Assembly (NCBI GenBank): GCA_963750735.1 | Contig: CAVVRY010000019.1 | Location: forward strand, 434,001 to 498,000 | Reading direction: 5' to 3' | DNA: 64,000 nucleotides | Source of the DNA: JANTGF01 sp963750735 | GTDB lineage: Bacteria; Bacteroidota; Bacteroidia; Bacteroidales; VadinHA17 | Shown: positions 1 through 7,814 of the stretch, one piece after another | Position numbering within the stretch: the first letter of the stretch is position 1 | Layout: every line of letters starts with the position of its first letter | Notes under the pieces: model-generated | What the model was told of the DNA's origin: nothing | The model's input: only the letters and a program-made list of their open reading frames with translations | The model's database searches: none | Translations under genes and position numbers: made by a program

Positions 1-424
1 CCTTAGTAATTTGGTAATTCCATTTTGTAACAGGCATTGATATACCAAGAATATCAGTTTCCTGAAATGCGTCTGATCCAATCAGGCTTGATACAACCTG
101 GGCGGTAATGAAAACCACTGGTATAGAATCAAGGTTAGCATTTGCAATACCTGTTACCAGATTAGTGGCTCCCGGTCCCGATGTAGCAAAGCAAACACCA
201 GTCTTACCAGTTACCTGAGCATAGGCTTGAGCGGCATGTGCACCCCCCTGTTCATGTCTAACTAAAATATGGGTTAAACGATCTTCGACTCCATATAATT
301 CGTCATATATGGGCATAATAGCACCTCCAGGATATCCAAATATTGTATTAACACCTTCTTCCAGAAGCGATTGAATTACAGCTTTTGCTCCGTTAATTTT
401 TATTGTTTCACTTTTTTTGACCAT
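1..424 (-). CDS. ilvB: Acetolactate synthase large subunit, N-terminal part (cut by window edge)
   Basis: Thiamine-diphosphate enzyme that condenses two pyruvates, or pyruvate and 2-oxobutyrate, in the first common step of Val/Leu/Ile synthesis. About 141 N-terminal residues are visible. They include the ThDP-binding start of the family (GYPGGAIMPIYDEL), the invariant HEQGGAHAAQAYA segment holding the catalytic glutamate region, and the conserved TSGPGATNLVTG stretch. The ATG at 424 is chosen because it gives the usual short N-terminus and is preceded by a GAGG sequence five bases upstream. It lies 60 bp downstream of ilvD on the same strand, so the two are probably co-transcribed under the attenuator in front of ilvD. 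The rest of the gene lies beyond the window; I see no defect. Confidence 0.93.
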   Translation of the reverse strand, partial: MVKKSETIKINGAKAVIQSLLEEGVNTIFGYPGGAIMPIYDELYGVEDRLTHILVRHEQGGAHAAQAYAQVTGKTGVCFATSGPGATNLVTGIANANLDSIPVVFITAQVVSSLIGSDAFQETDILGISMPVTKWNYQITK

Positions 425-484
425 TTCATCCTCTTTTTGGATTGTTCTAATTTTTTATCGATCTTGACAATTACCTGATTTATA

Positions 485-2323
485 TTACTTTAATACTCTG
501 ATGGCACCGATATCTGCAGAACTTACTAGTTGTGCATAAGCCTGAAGTGCACTAGATATTTTCCTATCTCTGTTTGCAGGTAAATAGCTTTTTTCTTTTT
601 TTTGTTCTTCTTTTTGCTTGCGGTCTGCTAACTCATCAGAAGTGAGCAATACGTTTATCTTTCGCTCAGCGAGATTAATTTCGATCAAATCTTCGTCTTT
701 AACTAAGGCAATTTCTCCTCCTGCTGCTGCTTCAGGAGAAACATGACCAATTGAAAGACCAGAGGTTCCACCAGAAAATCTACCATCTGTAATTAATGCA
801 CATTTTTTGTCTAATCCTTTTGATTTTAAGTAGGAAGTTGGGTAAAGCATTTCCTGCATACCTGGTCCTCCTTTCGGACCCTCATATCTAATAATTATTA
901 CATCACCTTCTTTTACATCACCATTTAAAATTCCTTCAACTGAAGACTCCTGGGATTCATAGATTTTAGCCTTTCCGGTAAAATTAAATACTGAGGGATC
1001 AACACCAGCCGTTTTCACTATGGAACCATTGCGAGCAATATTTCCATAAAGAACAGCCAGCCCACCATCTTTATTATATGCATTTTCCAGGTTTCTTATA
1101 CATCCTTTTTCCCTATCAAGGTCAAGGTCCTTGTATTTATTTTTCTGAGAACCCATCTCAAGGTTTTTAAACCATCCTGGGGCACTGGAAAAAATTTCTC
1201 TGGCTTTTTTTGTAACTGTATCTCGCGATAAATCAAACGCCTCAATAGCCTCTTTTAAGGATGGAAAGTCAACTCGCTTTACTGAAGTATCAATTAAACC
1301 AGCCTTTTCTAATTCACCTAAAATTGATAATATTCCACCTGCCCGGTTAACATCCTGAACGTGATAATCAGAACTGGGAGCAACTTTGCAGAGTGTTGGA
1401 ATCTTTCTTGATAAGGCATCAATATCCTCCATAGTAAAGTCGACCTCTGCTTCATGTGCAATAGCAAGAAGATGGAGAACAGTATTGGTTGATCCTCCCA
1501 TTGCTATATCAAGTGACATGGCATTCAAAAAGGCTGCCCTTGTTGCAATAGATCTTGGCAGAACAGATGTGTCTCCATTTATATAATAACTGTCCGTAAT
1601 CTCAACGATCAATGAAGCGGCCTGTTCAAATAGGTCTAATCTGTTTTTATGAGTTGCTACAATTGTTCCATTACCTGGCAATGCAAGGCCTATTGCCTCA
1701 TTCAGACAATTCATTGAATTTGCGGTAAACATACCCGAGCATGAACCGCAGGTTGGACAGGCTTCTTTTTCTATCTGATACAAATATTCATCACTCACAG
1801 AATCATCGGCTGCGAGTACCATTGCGTCAACCAGATCAAGTTGTTTTTTATCTAGTACACCAGCTTCCATTGGGCCACCGGAAACATAAATGGTTGGGAT
1901 ATTTAATCGCATCCCGGCCATCATCATGCCTGGAGTAATTTTGTCGCAGTTGCTAATGCAAATCATTGCATCTACCTTGTGGGCATTGCAGACATATTCA
2001 ATACTATCAGCAATTATATCCCTTGAAGGCAGGGAATATAGCATCCCATCATGGCCCATTGCAATTCCATCATCAATGGCAATGGTATTAAATTCAGCAG
2101 CAAAACAGCCTTGTGCCTCAATACGTTTTTTAACTAGCTGGCCTACTTCATGTAAATGTGCATGCCCGGGAACAAACTGGGAGAATGAGTTTACTACAGC
2201 AATAACAGGTCTTTCGAAATGCTTTTCCTGCATGCCATTAGCCCTCCATAGACTTCTCGCCCCAGCCATATTCCTTCCCTGGGTGGTAGTTGAACTGCGT
2301 AGTGCAATTTTATAAGCTTGCAT
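485..2323 (-). CDS. ilvD: Dihydroxy-acid dehydratase
   Basis: Iron-sulfur dehydratase that converts 2,3-dihydroxy-3-methyl acids to 2-oxo acids in Val/Ile synthesis, in the cytoplasm. The 612 residues match the length of the Escherichia coli enzyme, and many blocks read the same: TTTQGRNMAGAR near the start, the metal-binding IDDG at about 83-86, the cluster-binding CISNCDK at 122-128 and CPTCGSC at 189-195, and RYEGPKGGPGMQEMLYPTS plus DGRFSGGTSGLSIGHVSPEA near the C-terminus. It is the first structural gene of the operon and ilvB follows after 60 bp. A terminator-like hairpin lies directly upstream of the ATG and a Leu/Ile-rich leader peptide lies before that, so expression is probably set by attenuation. 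Intact. Confidence 0.97.
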   Translation of the reverse strand: MQAYKIALRSSTTTQGRNMAGARSLWRANGMQEKHFERPVIAVVNSFSQFVPGHAHLHEVGQLVKKRIEAQGCFAAEFNTIAIDDGIAMGHDGMLYSLPSRDIIADSIEYVCNAHKVDAMICISNCDKITPGMMMAGMRLNIPTIYVSGGPMEAGVLDKKQLDLVDAMVLAADDSVSDEYLYQIEKEACPTCGSCSGMFTANSMNCLNEAIGLALPGNGTIVATHKNRLDLFEQAASLIVEITDSYYINGDTSVLPRSIATRAAFLNAMSLDIAMGGSTNTVLHLLAIAHEAEVDFTMEDIDALSRKIPTLCKVAPSSDYHVQDVNRAGGILSILGELEKAGLIDTSVKRVDFPSLKEAIEAFDLSRDTVTKKAREIFSSAPGWFKNLEMGSQKNKYKDLDLDREKGCIRNLENAYNKDGGLAVLYGNIARNGSIVKTAGVDPSVFNFTGKAKIYESQESSVEGILNGDVKEGDVIIIRYEGPKGGPGMQEMLYPTSYLKSKGLDKKCALITDGRFSGGTSGLSIGHVSPEAAAGGEIALVKDEDLIEINLAERKINVLLTSDELADRKQKEEQKKEKSYLPANRDRKISSALQAYAQLVSSADIGAIRVLK

Positions 2324-2335
2324 ATTTTTTAATAT

Positions 2336-2364
2336 AAAAAAAAAGCTTCCCGATCTGGGAAGCT
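2336..2364 (-). terminator. Intrinsic terminator / attenuator in the ilvD leader
   Basis: Read on the minus strand, an 8-bp perfect stem (AGCTTCCC / GGGAAGCT) with a 5-base loop is followed at once by eight T residues. It ends 12 bp before the ilvD start codon, so it would stop transcripts before the gene. A GGGAAA sequence at 2387-2392 on the same RNA could pair with the TTCCC of the 5' arm and act as antiterminator. Its place between a leader peptide and ilvD suggests an attenuator rather than an end-of-gene terminator. Confidence 0.8.
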
Positions 2365-2396
2365 ATATGTTGTATTATCGCATATCTTTCCCGTTA

Positions 2397-2453
2397 TCAC
2401 CTGCAAATAGCAAGTAATAAAATAATAGAAAGGATAAGTGATAAAAATTTCAT
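2397..2453 (-). CDS. Putative ilv operon leader peptide (18 aa)
   Basis: Small ORF on the minus strand, ATG at 2453 to TGA at 2397, encoding MKFLSLILSIILLLAICR. Ten of the 18 residues are regulatory amino acids of this pathway (six Leu, four Ile); there is no Val. Its stop codon lies 32 bases before the terminator hairpin that precedes ilvD, the layout of a classic translation-coupled attenuator. Ribosome stalling at Leu/Ile codons during starvation would allow the alternative GGGAAA-TTCCC pairing and read-through. The hydrophobic composition could also come from a chance signal-peptide-like ORF, but its location argues for a regulatory role. Confidence 0.65.
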   Translation of the reverse strand: MKFLSLILSIILLLAICR

Positions 2454-2661
2454 TATTCTAAATTTTCAGCGTGTAAAAATAGTGCTAATTTTTTGATTGC
2501 AAAATAAAATATGAAAAAAATCATATTTTTTATGATAATGGGGTGGAATCTATGATTGTCACAACCTCAAATTAAGGAACATCTGTTGGTTTATGAGACA
2601 AGAATGAGACAAAAAAATACTTGTTTTTAAAAATACTATCTGTTACTAGAACGCTTTTTAT

Positions 2662-2669
2662 TACTTTTG
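2662..2669 (+). promoter_or_regulatory. -7 promoter element TACTTTTG
   Basis: Exact match to the Bacteroidota housekeeping -7 consensus TAnnTTTG. Transcription starting about six bases downstream gives a leader of roughly 25-30 bases to the ATG at 2703. It also excludes an in-frame TTG at 2667 as start, because that codon is part of the element. I found no clear -33 TTG at the usual distance. Confidence 0.45.
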
Positions 2670-2702
2670 CACTACCTAATTCACAAAAGATCATTTCTTA
2701 TA

Positions 2703-3734
2703 ATGCACGTTATTTCCGAATCCTTGCGACATGCATTAATGATTACCAGTTTTGTTCTGGTAGTTATGCTTATTATTGAATACCTGAACGTTCAAACCCG
2801 GGGGAAATGGAGCAAAGGCCTTAAGACCTCCAGATGGATGCAGGTGGTTGTGGCATCAGTTTTGGGAATAGTCCCAGGCTGCCTTGGAACTTTTACAGTA
2901 GTTTCATTGTATTCGCACAGAATCATGAATTTTGCTTCATTGGTTGCTGTTATGATTGCAAGTTCAGGTGATGAGGCTTTTTTAATGCTTGCCATGATGC
3001 CTGACACATTCATCTGGTTAACCCTAATTATTTTTGGATTAGCAATTCTTACCGGTCTGGTTCTGAATTTATTTCCAAAAATTGCGGATTATCAGCCCTT
3101 TAGTCTTGATCATGATTTACATCTTCACTCAGGTGACCATAAGTTAACCTGTTTTCAAAAGGAGATGATCCTACCACAGTTAAGAAATATTTCATCAATC
3201 CGGGCTTTATTCATAATTGGGATTTCCATACTCTTAATTTTTATTGCATTTGGAGAAATAGGACCTGAAGAATGGAATTGGATTAGTACCATATTATTTG
3301 GTGGGTCTATTGTCACTTTATTTATTGTGTTAACAGTCCCAGAACATTTCCTTGAGGATCATATTTGGGAACATATTATTAAAAAGCATTTTCTCAAAAT
3401 ATTCCTTTGGAGTTTTGGAGCAATATTGGTTATTCATTTGCTTGAAGATCAAATTGATGTGCAAAGCTGGATAGAGCACAATATTTATTTGATTTTAGTC
3501 GTGGCATTGCTTGTCGGTCTAATTCCTGAATCAGGTCCCCACATGGTCTTTATCTCCCTTTTTATGGCTGGAACAATTCCCTTCAGTATCTTACTCGCAA
3601 ACTCAATTGTACAGGATGGACATGGAAGTTTACCTTTGCTTGCTGAATCAAAAAGGAGCTTTCTGTATATGAAAATAATAAATATTATAGTGGGCCTGAT
3701 AGTCGGGATAATTGGGATTTATTTTGGAATGTAA
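2703..3734 (+). CDS. Multi-pass membrane protein, putative manganese/heavy-metal exporter (ArsP_2-like)
   Basis: A 343-residue integral membrane protein with about nine or ten hydrophobic segments. It resembles the family annotated as putative 10-TM heavy-metal exporters or putative manganese transporters. Visible features are two similar halves, each with an acidic motif in a glycine/proline context: GIVPGCLGTF...SSGDEAF in the first and GLIPESGPH in the second, which fits an internal inverted repeat that forms an ion path. A His/Asp-rich loop at about 137-147 (DHDLHLHSGDH) could bind metal. The ATG at 2703 is preferred over the TTG at 2667 because the latter lies in the promoter motif. Substrate is inferred from the family only. 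It is divergent from the ilv operon. Confidence 0.65.
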   Translation: MHVISESLRHALMITSFVLVVMLIIEYLNVQTRGKWSKGLKTSRWMQVVVASVLGIVPGCLGTFTVVSLYSHRIMNFASLVAVMIASSGDEAFLMLAMMPDTFIWLTLIIFGLAILTGLVLNLFPKIADYQPFSLDHDLHLHSGDHKLTCFQKEMILPQLRNISSIRALFIIGISILLIFIAFGEIGPEEWNWISTILFGGSIVTLFIVLTVPEHFLEDHIWEHIIKKHFLKIFLWSFGAILVIHLLEDQIDVQSWIEHNIYLILVVALLVGLIPESGPHMVFISLFMAGTIPFSILLANSIVQDGHGSLPLLAESKRSFLYMKIINIIVGLIVGIIGIYFGM

Positions 3735-3898
3735 GCAGGTTTTTTAATTCCCTGTTAATCCACATAATGCGTAGCATCCAATTAATCTTGAAATTCTTTG
3801 AGATTTATAGGTGAAATGTATATTTTCGTACCCTAAGGAAAAATGTAATCTATATGCTCTTACTACCTGTTCTGGAAACAGGATAAAAAATTTTTGTG

Positions 3899-6103
3899 AT
3901 GGAAACGAATGAAGTTAAGAATGGCCTTCCGGAGGAAACTAATGAAAATCAGGAAGCAATCGAAAAGAAAACAACAATTGATAAGGAAAATAAAGGCGAA
4001 GTAAAAGAGGAAGATACTATTGGAATTGAAGCAGAAGACACAACATCCGCTAGTAAACCTGAAACAATAAATTTAACCAAAGAGATTCCCAATGTTGGAT
4101 CGGCTGAATCCACTAACCATGAAAATGCAGAGGTCGATAATTCAGGTGCTTTAACTGAAATTGAAGAAAGTAAAGTGGTTGAAAATACACTCTCCGAAAC
4201 TGCTGCAGAAACTAAAAATGAGAAATCTGAATTATTATCCTCTGAAAGTGAGGAGTCAAGGGATTTGGATGAGCCTGTTAAGGATATAGTTAAAGAAGAT
4301 AAATCCCCAAAAGCAATTTCAGAAGAAGAGAATGTTGGATCAGAAGAAAAAAAGGAAGAAATAAAAACTGATGCAAATGATATTAAATCAGTTGATTACT
4401 CTAGTTTTTCGATTGATGACCTTCTTAACACTTTAACAATTCTCGTATCAGACAGACAAGTAAATGAAATTAAGAAAGATCTGGACCTGATAAAAACCAA
4501 TTTCTATAAAAAGCTTAAGGTGGAAGTTGATAAGAAAAAGGCGGATTTTATAAATGAAGGTGGAAAAATTGAAGATTTTGATCCGGGAGTGGATGCCAGG
4601 GAAGAAAAACTTAAAGATATTTTTTCTCAATATAAGCGGAAGAGACATCAATACATTCAGCAGCTTGAGCTTTCTAAACACGCTAATCTGGAGGAGAAAT
4701 TTAGAATTATTGAGGGCATAAAAGGCTTGATCAATAAGGAAGAATCAATCAATAAAACATTTCATGAGTTCCGTGATTTGCAGAATCGTTGGCGTTCAGC
4801 TGGCCTGGTCCCACAATCAAAATTAAAAGATCTATGGGAGAACTACCATTACCACGTTGAGAAGTTTTACGATTATATAAAAATTAATAAAGAGCTTCGG
4901 GATCTTGATCTTAAGAAAAACCTAGAGTTGAAAATTGCCCTGTGTGAAAAGGCAGAAGGTCTGATGCTTGAAGGTGATGTTGTGGGTGCTTTTAGAACAT
5001 TACAAAAGTTTCATGAGCAATGGAGAGAAATAGGTCCTGTTCCACCAGAATCAAAAGATGAACTATGGGAAAGGTTCCGTTTAGCAACCTCCAAAATTAA
5101 TAAAAAACATCAAAAGCATTTTGAAGATCTAAAATCAGGGTTGCGAAAAAACCTGGATGCAAAGACTGAATTGTGCGAGAAAGTAGAGGATATTCTGAGG
5201 ATGGATTTGAAGGCACACAAAGATTGGGAGAAATACTCACGCGATATAATCAGCTTGCAAAAAACGTGGAAAACAATTGGTTTTGCTCCTAAAAAGTACA
5301 ATACTGCTATATATGAGCGTTTCCGTAAAGCCTGTGATGATTTTTTTAATCAGAAAAGAGATTTTTATTCAGAGAATAAGGAGTTACAGCAGAACAATCT
5401 ACAGTTGAAAACGGATCTTTGTATCCAGGCTGAGGCTTTAAAAGATAGCCAGGAATGGAAAAAGTCTACTCAGGACTTAATTGCATTGCAAAAGAAATGG
5501 AAAGAAATTGGTCCGGTTCCCAGGAAAGTCTCTGATAAAATATGGAAGAGGTTTCGTGCTGCCTGTGATACATTTTTTAACCGAAAATCTGAATTTTATG
5601 CAAATATAGATCAGACTTATGATGAGAATTTAAAGCTGAAAACAGACCTGATTGAGCAAATTGAAAGATATTCTTATACTGAAAGCATGGAGAAGAACTT
5701 TGAAAAACTGAAAGATTTTCAAAGACAATGGGCAGAGATTGGATATGTTCCACTGAAGAAAAAAGAAGCGATTATGCAACAATATCGCAAAGCCGTAGAT
5801 GCCTTCTTCGATAGACTTAATATTGATGACTCACGCAAAAACCTGCTAAGATTTAAGAATAAGCTAGAGGAAATAGAATCAAATCCCAATGCCAGAGGGA
5901 AGTTATACAGTGACCGAGAAAAATACATTACCAGGGTAAAAAAACTTGAAAGTGATATTGTTCTCTGGGAAAATAATATTGGTTTCTTTGCAGATTCTGA
6001 AGGTGCAAACTCTATGAAAGAGGATATAAGTAAGAAAATTGACCAGGCAAAGGCAAACCTCAAAAATTTGCAGGAAAAAATAAAATTGATTGATAATCTA
6101 TAG
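3899..6103 (+). CDS. DUF349-repeat protein with acidic N-terminal tail
   Basis: A 734-residue cytoplasmic protein of unknown biochemical function. Residues 1 to about 155 are a low-complexity Glu/Lys/Ser-rich, probably disordered tail. From about 225 onward it carries at least five DUF349 repeats, each recognisable by W-(R/K)-x-(I/A)-G-x-(V/A)-P followed by a helix with a basic/aromatic pattern (for example WREIGPVPPESKDELWERF, WKEIGPVPRKVSDKIWKRF). The C-terminus is coiled-coil-like. Such proteins are common in Bacteroidota, usually as single housekeeping genes. A GTG directly precedes the ATG at 3899; the ATG is taken as start. It lies 79 bp before pyrG and may be co-transcribed with it. 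Confidence 0.85.
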   Translation: METNEVKNGLPEETNENQEAIEKKTTIDKENKGEVKEEDTIGIEAEDTTSASKPETINLTKEIPNVGSAESTNHENAEVDNSGALTEIEESKVVENTLSETAAETKNEKSELLSSESEESRDLDEPVKDIVKEDKSPKAISEEENVGSEEKKEEIKTDANDIKSVDYSSFSIDDLLNTLTILVSDRQVNEIKKDLDLIKTNFYKKLKVEVDKKKADFINEGGKIEDFDPGVDAREEKLKDIFSQYKRKRHQYIQQLELSKHANLEEKFRIIEGIKGLINKEESINKTFHEFRDLQNRWRSAGLVPQSKLKDLWENYHYHVEKFYDYIKINKELRDLDLKKNLELKIALCEKAEGLMLEGDVVGAFRTLQKFHEQWREIGPVPPESKDELWERFRLATSKINKKHQKHFEDLKSGLRKNLDAKTELCEKVEDILRMDLKAHKDWEKYSRDIISLQKTWKTIGFAPKKYNTAIYERFRKACDDFFNQKRDFYSENKELQQNNLQLKTDLCIQAEALKDSQEWKKSTQDLIALQKKWKEIGPVPRKVSDKIWKRFRAACDTFFNRKSEFYANIDQTYDENLKLKTDLIEQIERYSYTESMEKNFEKLKDFQRQWAEIGYVPLKKKEAIMQQYRKAVDAFFDRLNIDDSRKNLLRFKNKLEEIESNPNARGKLYSDREKYITRVKKLESDIVLWENNIGFFADSEGANSMKEDISKKIDQAKANLKNLQEKIKLIDNL

Positions 6104-6182
6104 TTCATTTAGCTGTTTTAGAGTAGCTTTGTACCCTGATTTTTAATAATATTCTAAATAAACCTTTTAACAGTTACTAATT

Positions 6183-7784
6183 TTGCGATCTACTAAATAC
6201 ATCTTTGTTACTGGTGGAGTAACATCTTCGCTTGGAAAGGGAATAATTTCATCTTCTTTAGCAAAACTCTTGCAGGCAAGAGGTTATAATGTCACAATTT
6301 CAAAACTCGATCCATATATTAATGTTGATCCGGGTACACTTAATCCATACGAACATGGTGAGTGTTATGTGACTGAAGATGGTGCTGAAACAGACCTTGA
6401 TTTGGGTCATTATGAACGATTTCTGAACGCTCCAACTTCCAAAGCAAACAATGTTACTACAGGCAAAGTGTATCAAACTGTTATAAATAAAGAAAGAGCC
6501 GGGGATTATTTGGGTAAAACAGTTCAGATTATTCCTCATATTACCGATGAAATTAAGAGGCGAATTAAATATGTTAACCAAAAAAACAAATATGATATAG
6601 TAATTACGGAAATTGGTGGAACTGTTGGTGACATTGAGTCTTTGCCATATATTGAATCTGTTCGTCAATTAAAATGGGAGTTGGGACACCAGAATACACT
6701 TTTCGTGCACTTAACGCTGGTTCCGTACCTGGCAGCTACTGGGGAGTTGAAAACCAAACCTACCCAACATTCAGTTAAGATCTTACAGGAAACTGGTATT
6801 CAGCCTGATATTCTCGTACTGCGTTCTGATAGAAATTTGAACGATGAAATCAAAGCCAAAGTGGCCCTATTTTGTAATGTTGAAACCTCTGCAGTAATAG
6901 AATCAGTAAATGTATCAACCATTTATGAAGTTCCCCTGCTGATGCAACAGGAAAAACTGGATAAGGTTGCTTTGGTGAAACTAGGATTAGAGCTTGGTAA
7001 GAATCCGGAACTTAAACCCTGGCGGAAATTCGTTTCAAAGATTAAGGATCCAAAAAGAACCATTAAGATTGGGCTTGTTGGGAAATATGTTGAGTTGCAG
7101 GATGCTTATAAATCAATTGCTGAATCTTTTGTTCATGCTGGAGCCGTTAACGGAGTCAGGGTAGACCTTCAATATATTCACTCTGAGTCGATCAATGAGG
7201 AAAGTATGAGTGAAATACTTGGAGGTTTACAGGGTATTCTGGTCGCTCCGGGGTTTGGTAACCGAGGAATAGAAGGAAAGATTTTTGCAGCTAAATATGC
7301 CAGGGAGAACAATATACCATATCTTGGAATTTGCCTGGGAATGCAGTGTTCAGTAATTGAGTTTGCAAGAAATGTCCTTAATCTTAAAAATGCAGATTCA
7401 ACGGAAATGAATGAACGCACTCCTTATCCTGTAATTGATCTCATGGAAGAACAAAAAGGTCTTACCGAAAAAGGAGGAACCATGAGGCTGGGTGCCTACC
7501 CATGTAATATTAAAAGAACAAGTAATGCATTTCATGCCTACGGTAAGACAAAAACCAATGAAAGACATCGACACAGGTATGAGTTTAATAATAAATATCT
7601 AAAAGATTTTGAAGAAGCAGGAATGAAAGCAATTGGAATAAATCCTGATTCCGGCCTGGCTGAGATCATGGAAATTCCAGATCATAAATGGTATGTTGGA
7701 GTACAGTTTCATCCTGAATACAGAAGCACAGTTATTAATCCACATCCATTGTTTTTGGGATTTGTAAAAGCTTCCATGCAGTAA
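6183..7784 (+). CDS. pyrG: CTP synthase
   Basis: Makes CTP from UTP, ATP and glutamine. Residues 1 to about 265 are the amidoligase domain: P-loop GGVTSSLGKG near residue 11, then KLDPYINVDPGTLNPYEHGE and the conserved GGTVGDIES. Residues from about 295 form the class I glutaminase domain with nucleophile Cys384 in GICLGMQC and the His510/Glu512 pair in FHPE. Length (533) is normal. The start must be the TTG at 6183, because there is no ATG before the P-loop. The TTG overlaps a perfect TAnnTTTG motif (6178-6185), which is odd for a start codon. Cytoplasmic and essential in most bacteria. Confidence 0.95.
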   Translation: MRSTKYIFVTGGVTSSLGKGIISSSLAKLLQARGYNVTISKLDPYINVDPGTLNPYEHGECYVTEDGAETDLDLGHYERFLNAPTSKANNVTTGKVYQTVINKERAGDYLGKTVQIIPHITDEIKRRIKYVNQKNKYDIVITEIGGTVGDIESLPYIESVRQLKWELGHQNTLFVHLTLVPYLAATGELKTKPTQHSVKILQETGIQPDILVLRSDRNLNDEIKAKVALFCNVETSAVIESVNVSTIYEVPLLMQQEKLDKVALVKLGLELGKNPELKPWRKFVSKIKDPKRTIKIGLVGKYVELQDAYKSIAESFVHAGAVNGVRVDLQYIHSESINEESMSEILGGLQGILVAPGFGNRGIEGKIFAAKYARENNIPYLGICLGMQCSVIEFARNVLNLKNADSTEMNERTPYPVIDLMEEQKGLTEKGGTMRLGAYPCNIKRTSNAFHAYGKTKTNERHRHRYEFNNKYLKDFEEAGMKAIGINPDSGLAEIMEIPDHKWYVGVQFHPEYRSTVINPHPLFLGFVKASMQ

Positions 7785-7795
7785 TAATATAGTAG

Positions 7796-7803
7796 TAAAT
7801 TTG
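7796..7803 (+). promoter_or_regulatory. -7 promoter element TAAATTTG before yidC
   Basis: Exact match to TAnnTTTG lying 11 bases before the yidC ATG. It would give a very short leader of about 5-6 bases. No convincing -33 TTG is visible at 19-23 bp, so this is a suggestion only; yidC may also be read from pyrG, which ends 30 bp upstream. Confidence 0.3.
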
Positions 7804-7814
7804 CATTTTTTTAT

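Noticed and set aside
1890..2315. Long opposite-strand ORF inside ilvD (141 aa)
   Set aside because: Shadow of the clearly conserved ilvD reading frame; no family features.
2454..2702. Possible manganese (yybP-ykoY) riboswitch before the metal-exporter-like gene
   Set aside because: A -7 motif at 2662-2669 leaves a leader of only about 30 bases, too short for that riboswitch, and its conserved loops are not visible.
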